From positions 1,693,349 through 1,757,348 of the forward strand of contig NZ_VRUR01000001.1 of the NCBI RefSeq assembly GCF_008040165.1: a stretch of 64,000 nucleotides of DNA. Reading direction: 5' to 3'. Made by a program: the position numbers and the translations under genes. The notes below the pieces were generated by a model. It did no database searches. It was not told where the DNA came from and saw only the letters and a list, made by a program, of their open reading frames with translations. Source of the stretch: Flagellimonas hymeniacidonis. Its GTDB lineage: Bacteria > Bacteroidota > Bacteroidia > Flavobacteriales > Flavobacteriaceae. How positions within the stretch are numbered: position 1 is the stretch's first letter; each line of letters opens with the position of its first letter. Below, one piece after another: positions 50,123 to 61,148 of this stretch.

Positions 50123-52494
50123 TTTAAAGAGATTTCATGGATATGGGAGAGGAGCGAACCATCTTCTCCCATACCTTCTATGAATAACTTGAACGCAGGG
50201 AGCTTGTCATCAGGAATTGTTAATATAGCTTCTCCTTTTTTGTTGGTTGATAGTTGAGGTTCCCAATGGACAACTCCATAGTCAATAAAATTCTGATTTT
50301 TGGAAGATATATATTTTGGTCTGTAAAACTCTTTACTTTTGGTAAAGCTATTCTCAACCAATTTTTCTGCGAAACGGGATGAGCTAAGCCTTAAAGAAGG
50401 CCCTTCTTTTCTGTAAATCCGGATTACTCCTCCGGAAGCATTGATATCAGCGGCCATACCATCAGTTTCAAAATAGACTTCGTCAATCTGGTTTAAAGGA
50501 ATATTAAGTAGTTGCGTTGGATCTAGAACAGGGATATCATTTTCATAAATTCTCACAGGGCCAAGGATTGGTCTCATATTGGTGATAAAAACCTGTCCAC
50601 GTCCTCTAGGGTTAACAATCACTCTAAATCCATTTCTAGCAATTAAATCCGTAAGAAGTGGACTCCTTCTTAATTCCTTCTCATCAATCTTGACCCCTCT
50701 AAAGGATGAGTCTATTAACGGTGATTTTCTCGTCAATTTATTTTCTATTTTTTCTTCAGTAAGTACAACTTCATCTAATATTATTAAATCCTTAGGTCGT
50801 ACTAAAAAAATATTCTGATTTACTTTGTCTTTAATTGACGAATTGAAGTCAAAAGATAGGCTGTTCCGTTTTACAAGGGTAATAGAATCTTTGGTTGGAT
50901 TAAGTCCAACAAAATCAATGTCCAAATCTGGTTTTCGTAAGCCTCCTCTTTTCTTTTTAACGGAAAATCTCATTGTGTCTCCATTTTTAAGCATTAAATC
51001 GGTAGCAGTAAAATTTATTGAATCCTTCAATTCCAGAAACAACATAGAGTTTATGTTATTTTGAAGAAGTACAAGAGATTCTTCCTTTTTTATTTTGGAA
51101 TTTACTTGGCCAATGGCTTTTATGCCAAACTCAAATGGATATTCAATCTTAGGTATTCCCTGAAAGACTTTATCCCAACTGTAACGACTCCAACCTTGAG
51201 TCAACAAAATAAGGTCCAATTCGTATTCTTTGGCCCTTGTGATTTCTGTAAAATACCTGGCCGGGTTTTCCACAACGGATTTTAAATATGGTTGTAAAAG
51301 AAAGTCTGAAACAATACTCGTATTTGAATTGTTTGTAATACTGGTGGCTGGTAGTGTTGATACACTTAACGCCATTGGCGTATTGTTTTTTGAAAAGACA
51401 TTGATTTTCATAGAGATAGAATCTTTTCTTTTCTTGAAAGGTTTATCAATCGAAGCAGTTGCAAGATTGGTTTTATAGTAATTGAAAATAAGTCGTTCCG
51501 AAATTGGCTCTAATTCTTTGTTGAAAAGCGTTATGATGTTGGTTCCGGGCAAAAGCTTTCGTTTTTCAATTTTTATCGTTTTAGAAATACTGTCAAAATT
51601 AAATGAGTTTAAAGTCATTAGACCATCTCTATGAATTGCAAGATGAAATATATCTCTTGAAATATCTTTAAGGGTTTCCAAGTTCGTGTTTAAAGAAACA
51701 ACGAGTTTGTCATCGATTATGTTGTTAATGGCCATAGCAATGCCCTTAGGTTTTATTGGGGGCAACGATTTCTCCTCAACCTTACCATCTTTGGAATTTA
51801 TCTTTAACCTATAAGTATCATCGGATTGAACCCTTAATTTAAATTTTCCAACACCATATTGGTTTGTGAAAAAACTGTTTACCACTCTATTTTCACTGTT
51901 TAAAACCTCTCCTTTAATTATTTGAATGCCCTTGCCATTTTCATCGATTAACCGAACTCCAACCATATTGTCAGCTTCATCTATTAAATGTCCTCCTTCC
52001 GGAAGTATTTGAAAATCAAAGGAGCCCTTATCATTTAACTCTGATGAAACAGGGTTGTTTATAATGATAACCTTTTGAACAAAATAATCATCTTCCTCAA
52101 AGTTCTTCATCCAAGATGTTCCTGCTTTAATATAATAAGTACCAGTGGTAAATGTCGAATCCACGACAAAACTGCCGTGACCAACCCCTTTGTCCATCAG
52201 AAAGAGTTCTTTTTTTATTTGTTTGCCTTTATTATCATACAAACCACAGTAAAGATTTGTAGTTCTAAAAGATGGGTTGCTGGATTTTTTATTGTAAGCA
52301 TAAGCAGTCCACCAAATCTCTTCGCCCACAAAGAAAGTGGTCTTATTTAAATGTAAGTGGACAGATTCTCTAAAATGCTCAAAGTACTTGTTATAATCTT
52401 CTAGAAGTTGTTTTTTGTTGGTGTCTTGAGTGAAACCTGAAAAGGAAACTAAAAAAAAAAGTATGAGCAAAATACGAGGGTGAATAAACTTCAT
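50119..52494 (-). CDS. MG2-like / TonB-plug surface protein without barrel
   Basis: A 791-residue secreted protein (signal LLILFFLVSFSGFTQ). The N-terminal region has an alpha-2-macroglobulin MG2-like domain (SVHLHLNKTTFFVGEEIWWT). Further beta sandwiches follow, including a carboxypeptidase-regulatory-like one near 195-235 (NQYGVGKFKLRV). Residues about 600-710 resemble a TonB receptor plug (LTDLIARNGFRVIV, VRIYENDIPVLDPTQLLNIP, INASGGVIRIYRKEG), but no beta barrel follows. Such proteins may chaperone or couple to a barrel supplied in trans. A candidate -7 sequence (TATCTTAA) sits just upstream. Function unknown. Confidence 0.75.
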   Translation of the reverse strand: MKFIHPRILLILFFLVSFSGFTQDTNKKQLLEDYNKYFEHFRESVHLHLNKTTFFVGEEIWWTAYAYNKKSSNPSFRTTNLYCGLYDNKGKQIKKELFLMDKGVGHGSFVVDSTFTTGTYYIKAGTSWMKNFEEDDYFVQKVIIINNPVSSELNDKGSFDFQILPEGGHLIDEADNMVGVRLIDENGKGIQIIKGEVLNSENRVVNSFFTNQYGVGKFKLRVQSDDTYRLKINSKDGKVEEKSLPPIKPKGIAMAINNIIDDKLVVSLNTNLETLKDISRDIFHLAIHRDGLMTLNSFNFDSISKTIKIEKRKLLPGTNIITLFNKELEPISERLIFNYYKTNLATASIDKPFKKRKDSISMKINVFSKNNTPMALSVSTLPATSITNNSNTSIVSDFLLQPYLKSVVENPARYFTEITRAKEYELDLILLTQGWSRYSWDKVFQGIPKIEYPFEFGIKAIGQVNSKIKKEESLVLLQNNINSMLFLELKDSINFTATDLMLKNGDTMRFSVKKKRGGLRKPDLDIDFVGLNPTKDSITLVKRNSLSFDFNSSIKDKVNQNIFLVRPKDLIILDEVVLTEEKIENKLTRKSPLIDSSFRGVKIDEKELRRSPLLTDLIARNGFRVIVNPRGRGQVFITNMRPILGPVRIYENDIPVLDPTQLLNIPLNQIDEVYFETDGMAADINASGGVIRIYRKEGPSLRLSSSRFAEKLVENSFTKSKEFYRPKYISSKNQNFIDYGVVHWEPQLSTNKKGEAILTIPDDKLPAFKLFIEGMGEDGSLLSHIHEISLN

Positions 52495-52619
52495 TTGATT
52501 TTTTCTTTAAGATACTAAAAAATCAAATCTCCACTTTTTTTATGTGATGATATTATGGCACTTTTAACGCAACCAAAGACTTTGATATCATAGATTTTTA
52601 CGAAAAAACTTTACATGAG

Positions 52620-54110
52620 TTACTTCAATTTTATCACAAAGGCTTTGGTATCCAAAAGCTTTGACTTTAGATGATCAGGGATTTTAATGGTTAAACCATT
52701 AATAGATGATGTGCACTTCAATTTTGTATTAGAGCCAAGTATTTTTGCTTTTATATTCTTTTGCGTAGTGTACTCCTTAAACAATATCTCCGAAGGTAAT
52801 GTCGTCTGATTTTCTTCTGTTAGGTAAATAAGATAAATAGAACCATCCGGCTTAGAAGTAATGCAAACGTTGTCAAATTTATAGGGAGCCATGGACCTAG
52901 TTCCATAAATGGCTTCACTATTTACATCCATCCAATCTCCTATCTCTTGCAGCAGTTGATAAGCACCTGTGTCCCATTCCCCTTCTGGACTTGGGGCAAT
53001 ATTCAGCAACAAATTACCCCCTTTTGCAACAATATCGACCAGCATGTGCACTGCTTCCCGTCCAGACATGTACTTTGCATCAAAAGAATAGGACCATGAT
53101 CCGCCAGCAATAATACAAGATTCCCAGGGATAGGGGAGTGCTTTTTCCGGCACTCTGTTTTCTGGGGTTAAATAGTTTTGGTTGATGCCATGGACGGCTC
53201 GATCTACTACAATCAACCCTGGTTGTTTTACCCGGGCTTTTTTAACCAATTCATCCATTTTAATATCCTGGTTAATGATTCTGTGTTTCAGGTACCCATT
53301 TTCATTGTTTTGTAGCTGTTGATCATACCAACTAGTTATGGAAGATTTGGGTGTTTTGGCCACCCAACCACCGTCTAACCATAGGATATCTACTTTACCA
53401 TAATCCGTAAGCAACTCTAAGATTTGATTATGGGTAAAATCTACAAATTTCTGCCACTTTTCAGGATTTGCTTCAGGCTCATAATTCACATTACGGTCCC
53501 TCGGAGGGTAATAAGGATCCCAATACGATGGTTCGTGCCAGTCTGGTTTTGAAAAATAGGCTCCGGCCCAAAATCCCTCAGCTCTAAATGAGTCGAAAAT
53601 CTCCTTGGTGATGTTCGCCTTTGGATGAGATGAAAAAGGTGTTTCTGAATCGGTAATCTTATAATCCGTGTATTTTGAATCGAACATGGAAAAACCATCA
53701 TGATGTTTGGTCGTAAATACCACATATTTCATACCTGCATTCTTTGCGGTGCTCGCCCATTTATCTGGATCAAACTTGGTTGGATTGAAAGTCTTTTTTA
53801 AATCTTCGTATTCTTTCTTGTACGTATAGTAATCCTGAGGGTTAGACCCTTTTTTGCGCTCGCACCATCCATATTCTTCTGGACAAAGCGACCATGATTC
53901 TACAATACCCCATTGGCTATAAGTGCCCCAATGCATTAATAGCCCAAATTTTAGATCTTGCCATTTCTCCAGCTTTTCCAACACCAATGGGTCTTTTTCA
54001 GGAGTATAGCGCTCATCCTCATACACCGCTTGTGAGGAAGCATTTTGAGGAATAAAAAACAAGCATGAAATAAAGCATATAAATAACGATAGATTGGAAT
54101 TCTTTTTCAT
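52620..54110 (-). CDS. Alpha-L-fucosidase, GH29
   Basis: A 496-residue secreted glycosidase (signal LFICFISCLFFIPQNASSQ). GH29 features are LLMHWGTYSQWGIVESW (57-73), YVVFTTKHHDGFSMFDSKYT (129-148) and ILWLDGGW with nucleophile D246. A C-terminal beta-sandwich follows (LNGLTIKIPDHLKSK-like strands). It releases alpha-linked L-fucose from glycans. It is the third gene of a three-gene minus-strand operon with a DUF4838 lipoprotein (11-base gap) and a GH18 enzyme. The 125 bases after it hold no gene. Confidence 0.94.
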   Translation of the reverse strand: MKKNSNLSLFICFISCLFFIPQNASSQAVYEDERYTPEKDPLVLEKLEKWQDLKFGLLMHWGTYSQWGIVESWSLCPEEYGWCERKKGSNPQDYYTYKKEYEDLKKTFNPTKFDPDKWASTAKNAGMKYVVFTTKHHDGFSMFDSKYTDYKITDSETPFSSHPKANITKEIFDSFRAEGFWAGAYFSKPDWHEPSYWDPYYPPRDRNVNYEPEANPEKWQKFVDFTHNQILELLTDYGKVDILWLDGGWVAKTPKSSITSWYDQQLQNNENGYLKHRIINQDIKMDELVKKARVKQPGLIVVDRAVHGINQNYLTPENRVPEKALPYPWESCIIAGGSWSYSFDAKYMSGREAVHMLVDIVAKGGNLLLNIAPSPEGEWDTGAYQLLQEIGDWMDVNSEAIYGTRSMAPYKFDNVCITSKPDGSIYLIYLTEENQTTLPSEILFKEYTTQKNIKAKILGSNTKLKCTSSINGLTIKIPDHLKSKLLDTKAFVIKLK

Positions 54111-54121
54111 TATTGAATTTT

Positions 54122-56353
54122 TTAGTTGATAATGATTTCATCCGCAAATACCCAAGAAGGCAATCCTGCAGCATGATGCCAATATGGGGTTTTAGTATTT
54201 TCTGCAACAACTTTTATATAACGCACGTTTTCTTGCTCAAAACTCAAATCAAAATACGATATATCATTAACCTTGCTATCCTTATTTAAAGGAGCGGTGT
54301 TGCTTAAGGTTCCCAAGGGCTTAAAATCGGTATTATCAGATGACCCATAATAGGTCACGGAAGAAGGAAAAAATACCACATGATTGGTTACCTGAAGAAA
54401 AGCCATTGATACTGTACTTATAGGCTGAGGTTCCCCTAAATCGATGACCACTTCCATGTTATTGCCCTCATATCCTAGCCAATTGGCATAAAAGCTACTG
54501 CCGCCAAGGGCGCCATCTGTTAATACCATCGGATTTTCTTCAGCATACTTTTTTGGTTTGGTCAATGCAACCACATTTTTTCCTTTGGCCTTGTTTGGTT
54601 TTTGTGCGATTTTTAAAGCCGACATATAATTGGATGCATACTCATTTACAGTAAAACCCATTTCATTCATTAATGAAATGTCATTTTTACGGGCAGTATG
54701 AATGAAATTGTCCAGTAAGGATGCCACCATAGGATTGATGACCTCTTTAGGATTTTTGGCCATGACCATAAGGCTGTAGTCTTTGGTGATGTTTTTTCTA
54801 CTAGCTTCCAAAACAGCATAATCAACACCTAAACGAGCCATTTTTACGCGATCAAGAAGCTCTTGTTTATTGGCAACTGCTTTTTCAGCTTCATCAAACA
54901 AGTTGGAATATTCTTTTAGAAGTTCTGGATTTAAATAGGATGAAAATGCCTCGGATGGGTCACCATATAAAAAGAGGAAAAAGTCATCATCTTTCTTAAT
55001 TTCCGCATGGATTAATTCAACGTATTTTTTGATGTAGGGTCCTGCCTGTTCATAATATCCATCTGTAAATTCGGTTAGCAGTTCGTCAAAATCCAAATCT
55101 GGATTCCAAAGTAATTTGGCAGTAATGTATGAACGTAGTTCAAAGAGTTCACTGGGATTATGACTATGTTGCTCGAATACCCATTTAGCATTGTTATTTC
55201 TAAACAATTGAATGTTAGGCTGCAAAGTATAAATGTTGGGAAAGGGAGACAGGAAATTGGTGAACTGAGTGGTGTAATCCCAAATCCTAATATTATTGGT
55301 TAGCTTGCCCCAGGCAATAAGATCATCAGCAAAATCCGTACACTTTTCTGAGATAGGGGCACTTCGATCACATTCAATGGAACAAAGGGTAATTAAAACG
55401 TTTGTAGCTGGATGGGTTTTTGGTGCCTTACGGGTATATTGATATGCTAAGGTGGAAATGGTTTTATTGGGAAATGATTCTGCCACCTGGTTTACAAAAC
55501 GAATCATGGTACCTGATGGACTTCCTTCGGAAGTATCAACTTTACTGCAATTATCGCATTTGCAATACTGTTGGTTGTCATCTTGACTTACGGAAATTAC
55601 AGACGCTTCTGGGTTTTTGCTAAAAAAAGAAGCTACAGAGTCTTTAACAATCGCTAAAACCTTGTCATTGGTAAGACAAAGTTGTGTTGGGAGTCTTTGC
55701 TCTCCTCTAAGCGCATAATATTCAGGATGGTCCTTATAAAAAACCTCTTCGGGCATAAACCTATGAAAAGTATGAACCTTTGCGGTAGGCACATAATATG
55801 GAAAAGCTTCGTAGGTAACTTTCTGCTGATCTGCAAATTCGTGATTTTCATAAAAGAGTTTCGAGTGCACCGTTCTTGTATGGATCTCTGGGGTGTAATC
55901 GTAATCAATTGGGCTAACAGATATGGTCCTGGAAGGAGGTATTTTTTCCACGCCAGGGGCATACCACTTGCATGCTAGATATTTTTCCAAAAATTCATAA
56001 ATCCCATTTTTTACGGCCTGATCAGAGCCTCCAGAAATATATAGGTTTTCATTTTCTGTTCTGATTATTACCTGTTGTGGTTTCAGATTTTCTGTTTTAT
56101 GATTTCCCACATATATTTTTTTCTTTCTGGCATCCAGAGAGAGCTCATCTACTATTGGAAATTGTGCACCACTTATTTTACTGAGATAATATTGCAGTTT
56201 TACAGAAGACTTATAAAGACTTTCAGAGGCGTTTTTCTTTAGCACTATTTCATAATTGGTCTTTCCATTTTCGGTAAGAGTGATGTTGCTTTTGTTGCAG
56301 GAATTGACGAGTAATCCTATAGTTATCAGAAGTGTCAATACAACTTTTTTCAT
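54122..56353 (-). CDS. DUF4838 lipoprotein with C-terminal discoidin-like domain
   Basis: A 743-residue lipoprotein. ATG 56353 is chosen because it directly precedes the signal and lipobox (LLVNSC). An N-terminal alpha/beta domain resembling the GH20/GH67 N-domain (VLKKNASESLYKSSVKLQY, KIYVGNHKTE) leads into the DUF4838 core. That core has YCKCDNCSK, a Cys cluster, then TISTLAYQYTRKAP and WDYTTQFTNF. The last 150 residues are F5/8-type-C-like (MEVVIDLGEPQPISTVSMAF) and may bind sugar. DUF4838 is a putative glycosidase family without firm activity. Its place between a fucosidase and a GH18 enzyme suggests action on an amino-sugar glycan. Confidence 0.85.
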   Translation of the reverse strand: MKKVVLTLLITIGLLVNSCNKSNITLTENGKTNYEIVLKKNASESLYKSSVKLQYYLSKISGAQFPIVDELSLDARKKKIYVGNHKTENLKPQQVIIRTENENLYISGGSDQAVKNGIYEFLEKYLACKWYAPGVEKIPPSRTISVSPIDYDYTPEIHTRTVHSKLFYENHEFADQQKVTYEAFPYYVPTAKVHTFHRFMPEEVFYKDHPEYYALRGEQRLPTQLCLTNDKVLAIVKDSVASFFSKNPEASVISVSQDDNQQYCKCDNCSKVDTSEGSPSGTMIRFVNQVAESFPNKTISTLAYQYTRKAPKTHPATNVLITLCSIECDRSAPISEKCTDFADDLIAWGKLTNNIRIWDYTTQFTNFLSPFPNIYTLQPNIQLFRNNNAKWVFEQHSHNPSELFELRSYITAKLLWNPDLDFDELLTEFTDGYYEQAGPYIKKYVELIHAEIKKDDDFFLFLYGDPSEAFSSYLNPELLKEYSNLFDEAEKAVANKQELLDRVKMARLGVDYAVLEASRKNITKDYSLMVMAKNPKEVINPMVASLLDNFIHTARKNDISLMNEMGFTVNEYASNYMSALKIAQKPNKAKGKNVVALTKPKKYAEENPMVLTDGALGGSSFYANWLGYEGNNMEVVIDLGEPQPISTVSMAFLQVTNHVVFFPSSVTYYGSSDNTDFKPLGTLSNTAPLNKDSKVNDISYFDLSFEQENVRYIKVVAENTKTPYWHHAAGLPSWVFADEIIIN

Positions 56354-56390
56354 GGGCACTATTAGATTGAATTTAATATGTTTACGTAAT

Positions 56391-57593
56391 CTATTCCCTA
56401 ATGGAAGCATCGTACATTGCTTTCAAAAGACTATTGTCCTCTTTGGTGTCATTCCCTAGTTGCCAAAACATTATTCCTCCCAGTTTCTTTTTTAAAGCAT
56501 ATTCAGTTTTTAGCCTTACCGATACGGAATCATCATAGCTGATAAAAACACTGTCTTTTGCACTAAAGAGATACGGTGCTTTTGCAACGGAATCCCAATG
56601 CCTTTTATACGCGTTATTGGCTTCAAATTCTTTGCGAATCTGCGAATAGCCACTCCAGCCAATATGTGCTCCTTTATTTGGTTGATAAAGGCCATTGTTT
56701 TCTGGAGGTACTCCTTTCCACGCTCTTCCATAAAACGCAGCACCAATGACTATTTGCTCAGGTTTGACACCATTTTCAATACAGAAATCAATAATCTTCT
56801 CCGCAGATCTTGGTTCGTAGGTGAATCCACGTTTTTCCATGGCTTCTTTACGTTCTTCAAGGTATTCCCAAGCAGGTGTTCCTTGAATATCTTCCTCTTC
56901 AATTCGGCCAAGAGCGGTGTGATGCCCTGTGAAAGGGGAATTTCCACCTACTTGATCATAGGTCATCACATTCATGAAATCAACATATTTCATAACCTCG
57001 TTCAGCTCCACATTGTTATAGTATCGCTTCCATCCCGCTGAGGCAAATGTCAATATCTGATCTCTTTTGAGTGTATTTAGTGCTTCGCGAAGCTCCTTCA
57101 TAAGTAAGGTGAAGTTTTGTTTGTCTTCTGGTCTTGCACCGGTATTGGCAGCTGGTATGGCCGGGTATTCCCAATCCATGTCCAATCCATCGAGCTGATA
57201 TTCTTTATTAAAAGCAACAACACTATTTACAAACTTCTTCCTATTTTCAGGTGTATGCGACATGTCTGAAAAACCATCCGCTCCCCAACCGCCACATGCA
57301 ATCATCACCTTTAAATGTGGATGATTTTTACGTTGCGCCACTAGTTCTTGTAGCTTTTTGCCATTTTCTGCATGTCTAAATTTCATTTCACCGTCTATTA
57401 CATTGGTGAAGGAAAATATGATATGTGTTAATTGATCCAAAGGGAGTTGGGCTGGGTTATAATCCTTTTCAGGTACATAGTATCCCATAACAGCAATAGG
57501 GTCGCTTTTTGTTTTGTTGTTGACGAAGGCCACTAAAAAAGTGGATATCATTATGAGAGCTAAAGGGAGGATGTAATACCTATTATGTTTCAT
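56391..57593 (-). CDS. GH18 chitinase/endo-beta-N-acetylglucosaminidase-type enzyme
   Basis: A 400-residue protein with an N-terminal signal or anchor (YILPLALIMISTFLVAFV). The GH18 barrel has VMGYYVPEKDYNP, VMIACGGWGADGFSDM (SxGG-type strand) and the catalytic DGLDMDWE motif with E142 as proton donor. VDFMNVMTYDQVG and the late IMFWQLGNDT aromatic strand complete it. It should cleave beta-1,4 GlcNAc linkages in chitin-like or N-glycan substrates. It heads the operon with DUF4838 and GH29 genes. A terminator 143 bases upstream isolates it from groEL. Confidence 0.93.
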   Translation of the reverse strand: MKHNRYYILPLALIMISTFLVAFVNNKTKSDPIAVMGYYVPEKDYNPAQLPLDQLTHIIFSFTNVIDGEMKFRHAENGKKLQELVAQRKNHPHLKVMIACGGWGADGFSDMSHTPENRKKFVNSVVAFNKEYQLDGLDMDWEYPAIPAANTGARPEDKQNFTLLMKELREALNTLKRDQILTFASAGWKRYYNNVELNEVMKYVDFMNVMTYDQVGGNSPFTGHHTALGRIEEEDIQGTPAWEYLEERKEAMEKRGFTYEPRSAEKIIDFCIENGVKPEQIVIGAAFYGRAWKGVPPENNGLYQPNKGAHIGWSGYSQIRKEFEANNAYKRHWDSVAKAPYLFSAKDSVFISYDDSVSVRLKTEYALKKKLGGIMFWQLGNDTKEDNSLLKAMYDASIRE

Positions 57594-57735
57594 GTGGTAG
57601 GAGTTTTATCACAAAAAATTACTTAATAAAAACTACCTTTTAGAAAGTATTAGACAGAAAACATAGGAGAAAGTATAAACAACAGCTTTGGGACGAATAA
57701 TCATAGTAAACTGTATTGGTCAAAGTTATTCCAAT

Positions 57736-57767
57736 AAAAAAGCGCTCCAATTTTGGAGCGCTTTTTT
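57736..57767. terminator. Intrinsic terminator after groEL
   Basis: Arms AAAAAAGCGCTCC and GGAGCGCTTTTTT enclose AATTTT, of which AA and TT can also pair. It lies 31 bases after the groEL stop on the minus strand; the flanking A and T runs permit function in both directions. Confidence 0.92.
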
Positions 57768-57797
57768 AAGATTGTAAATGCTTGTATTACTGTTGGA

Positions 57798-59438
<1,641 letters not shown>

Positions 59439-59453
59439 TTAGTTGATTTTTAA

Positions 59454-59732
59454 TTAAACAATTGCTAAAATGTCGCTTTCGCGCATCATCAAATAATCTG
59501 ATCCATCCAATTTTAGTTCAGTTCCGGCATACTTGCCATATAGAACTGTATCACCAACTTTTACAGTGATTGCTTCATCTTTGGTTCCAGGGCCAACAGC
59601 TACTACTTTTCCTTTTTGTGGTTTTTCTTTTGCTGTATCTGGAATGATGATGCCAGAAGCTGTTTTTGTCTCAGCTTCAACAGGTTCAATAAGAACTCTA
59701 TCCGCTAATGGTTTGATGTTAACTTTAGCCAT
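59454..59732 (-). CDS. groES: Co-chaperonin GroES
   Basis: A 92-residue chaperonin-10. The features are [20 protein letters not shown], the mobile loop [16 protein letters not shown] that docks on GroEL, and [19 protein letters not shown] with [13 protein letters not shown] at the end. It caps the GroEL ring. It is the first gene of the operon and is preceded by a promoter region with possible heat-shock features. Confidence 0.99.
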   Translation of the reverse strand: MAKVNIKPLADRVLIEPVEAETKTASGIIIPDTAKEKPQKGKVVAVGPGTKDEAITVKVGDTVLYGKYAGTELKLDGSDYLMMRESDILAIV

Positions 59733-59776
59733 ATTATTAATTTTTAGGTATTTGTTTTAGAAATTCTCGAAACTTT

Positions 59777-59811
59777 GGACAGAAATTATGCCATTGCCCA
59801 AAAACTGACAT
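59777..59811 (-). promoter_or_regulatory. Candidate groESL promoter region
   Basis: On the minus strand TGTCAGTTTTTGGGCA is followed at a short distance by CATAATTTCTG, near the TAnnTTTG form, about 45 bases before the groES start. The TTTTTGG block fits a -33 element. No CIRCE (TTAGCACTC-N9-GAGTGCTAA) palindrome is present, so HrcA control is unlikely. Confidence 0.35.
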
Positions 59812-59823
59812 TATGATAAAATA

Positions 59824-59856
59824 AAAATGCCAGCTTGTCATTCAAGCTGGCATTTT
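59824..59856 (-). terminator. Intrinsic terminator after secG
   Basis: Fourteen-base arms AAAATGCCAGCTTG and CAAGCTGGCATTTT close a five-base loop. On the minus strand it lies 21 bases after the secG stop and is followed by a U run. Confidence 0.93.
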
Positions 59857-59877
59857 CTATTTGTTTTGTCATTAATA

Positions 59878-60246
59878 CTAATTAATAGTATCTGCTGGAT
59901 TCGTATTGTCAGTAGAAGGAACTTGTTCTGGAACTTGCTCCGGAACCGTTTCAGGTACTGTTGTCTCAATATCGTCTCCTTGTAATAATTTAGAATCCGC
60001 CTGACTGTAACTTCCCTTAAGGGAAACATTGGAAAGTAAAATCAATACCACCAAAAAAGTAGCAAGTATCCAAGTACTTTTATCTAAAAAATCACCAGTT
60101 TTCTTTACTCCACCAACTACTTGGTTTCCACCTCCTCCAAAAGAAGAAGATAATCCGCCTCCCTTTGGGTTTTGCACCATAATGACCAAAACCAACAAAA
60201 GGCAAACAACTATTATTAATATTAAAAAAATTGTAAACGTACTCAT
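59878..60246 (-). CDS. secG: Protein translocase subunit SecG
   Basis: A 122-residue membrane protein with two helices (TFTIFLILIIVVCLLLVLVIM and STWILATFLVVLILLSNVSL). Between them runs the family signature VQNPKGGGLSSSFGGGG. The C-terminal tail is rich in Pro, Val, Glu and Thr (TVPETVPEQVPEQVPSTDN), an extension common in Bacteroidota SecG. It supports SecYEG translocation. It sits 12 bases after a TPR-protein gene and is closed by a terminator. Confidence 0.95.
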   Translation of the reverse strand: MSTFTIFLILIIVVCLLLVLVIMVQNPKGGGLSSSFGGGGNQVVGGVKKTGDFLDKSTWILATFLVVLILLSNVSLKGSYSQADSKLLQGDDIETTVPETVPEQVPEQVPSTDNTNPADTIN

Positions 60247-60258
60247 TGTCTCTCTGTC

Positions 60259-61146
60259 TTATTCGTTTTCTTTCTGCAGCTTCTTCACCGCCCGAATTTG
60301 GTCTGCAAAGAAACCATTTTTTTCTGGATATTTCAAACTCAATATTTTAAAGGCTTGAATAGCTTTTTTATACTTTTTTTGTTCCAGATAAACTTTGGCT
60401 AATGTCTCTGTCATCAACTCATTTTTGTCCATTTTGGTGGACTCTTTTATGTTGATTTTTGCTTTTAAATTTTGGTCTGGAACAATCTTGGGTTTGTTCT
60501 CAATAAACTTGTCAAGCAAATCGAATTTTTTCTTCTTTTCCAATTCTTCTGCTGCACGATCTATGGTTTCCTCTTCATTATCTTTTGAAGCCAACTGCAA
60601 CCATTCCGTAAAAGAATGCTTTTCCTTTTTTGTAAAGGGTATGGGTTTTCCTAAATCTAAATCGGTTTTTGGGTTAGATTCTTTTTCCGAAGCTTCCTGA
60701 AGGGTTATTTCAGGTTTTTTGGATTTAAAAAGTGCGGGGTTTAATATTTGCTCCGCATCTTGAATGTTTTGAGGCAAAGCACTTTCCTTGGATTCCCCTA
60801 AAATAGTTTCGGTATCAGGATTGGGCGCTATCTCTTCAGAGATGGCTTTTTTATCTTCCAATTTTGGCGCTCTTCCTGCAATGGAATCTGCAATGTTATT
60901 TTGAACAAATTCTTTTGAGGTAATGAAATCAAATAAAACATCCCTATCCGCTGTATGTGCGGCAGTGACTTTTAAAGCACTATTGTATTTATAACTATCC
61001 AGATTTTTAAGCCCCTTCAAGTGCAGTGCACGTGCAGCTTGAAAATAGGGGTATTCTTCAATAATGCCTTCCAGTTCCCTTGTTTCTTTGGGAGAGAGGA
61101 TGGTATTCGATTTTTGAAGAATTTGTATAAAATCTGAGACGTTCAT
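60259..61146 (-). CDS. Cytoplasmic TPR-type protein
   Basis: A 295-residue protein of no recognised named family. The ATG at 61146 is two bases after the lptE stop. The N-terminal half begins MNVSDFIQILQK and has a helical LEGIIEEYPYFQAARALHLK segment. A long Glu/Pro/Lys linker follows (about 110-165). The C-terminus ends in a TPR-like hairpin (LAKVYLEQKKYKKAIQAFKI, LSLKYPEKNGFFADQI). It has no signal peptide. Its position between lptE and secG suggests an envelope or secretion link, but none can be shown. Confidence 0.68.
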   Translation of the reverse strand: MNVSDFIQILQKSNTILSPKETRELEGIIEEYPYFQAARALHLKGLKNLDSYKYNSALKVTAAHTADRDVLFDFITSKEFVQNNIADSIAGRAPKLEDKKAISEEIAPNPDTETILGESKESALPQNIQDAEQILNPALFKSKKPEITLQEASEKESNPKTDLDLGKPIPFTKKEKHSFTEWLQLASKDNEEETIDRAAEELEKKKKFDLLDKFIENKPKIVPDQNLKAKINIKESTKMDKNELMTETLAKVYLEQKKYKKAIQAFKILSLKYPEKNGFFADQIRAVKKLQKENE

Positions 61147-61148
61147 GC

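Noticed and set aside
52556..52571. Sigma-54-like site TGGCAC-N5-ACGCA on the plus strand
   Set aside because: GG and GC spacing is exact, but no gene follows in that direction; it faces the 3' end of the fucosidase gene, so chance is more likely.
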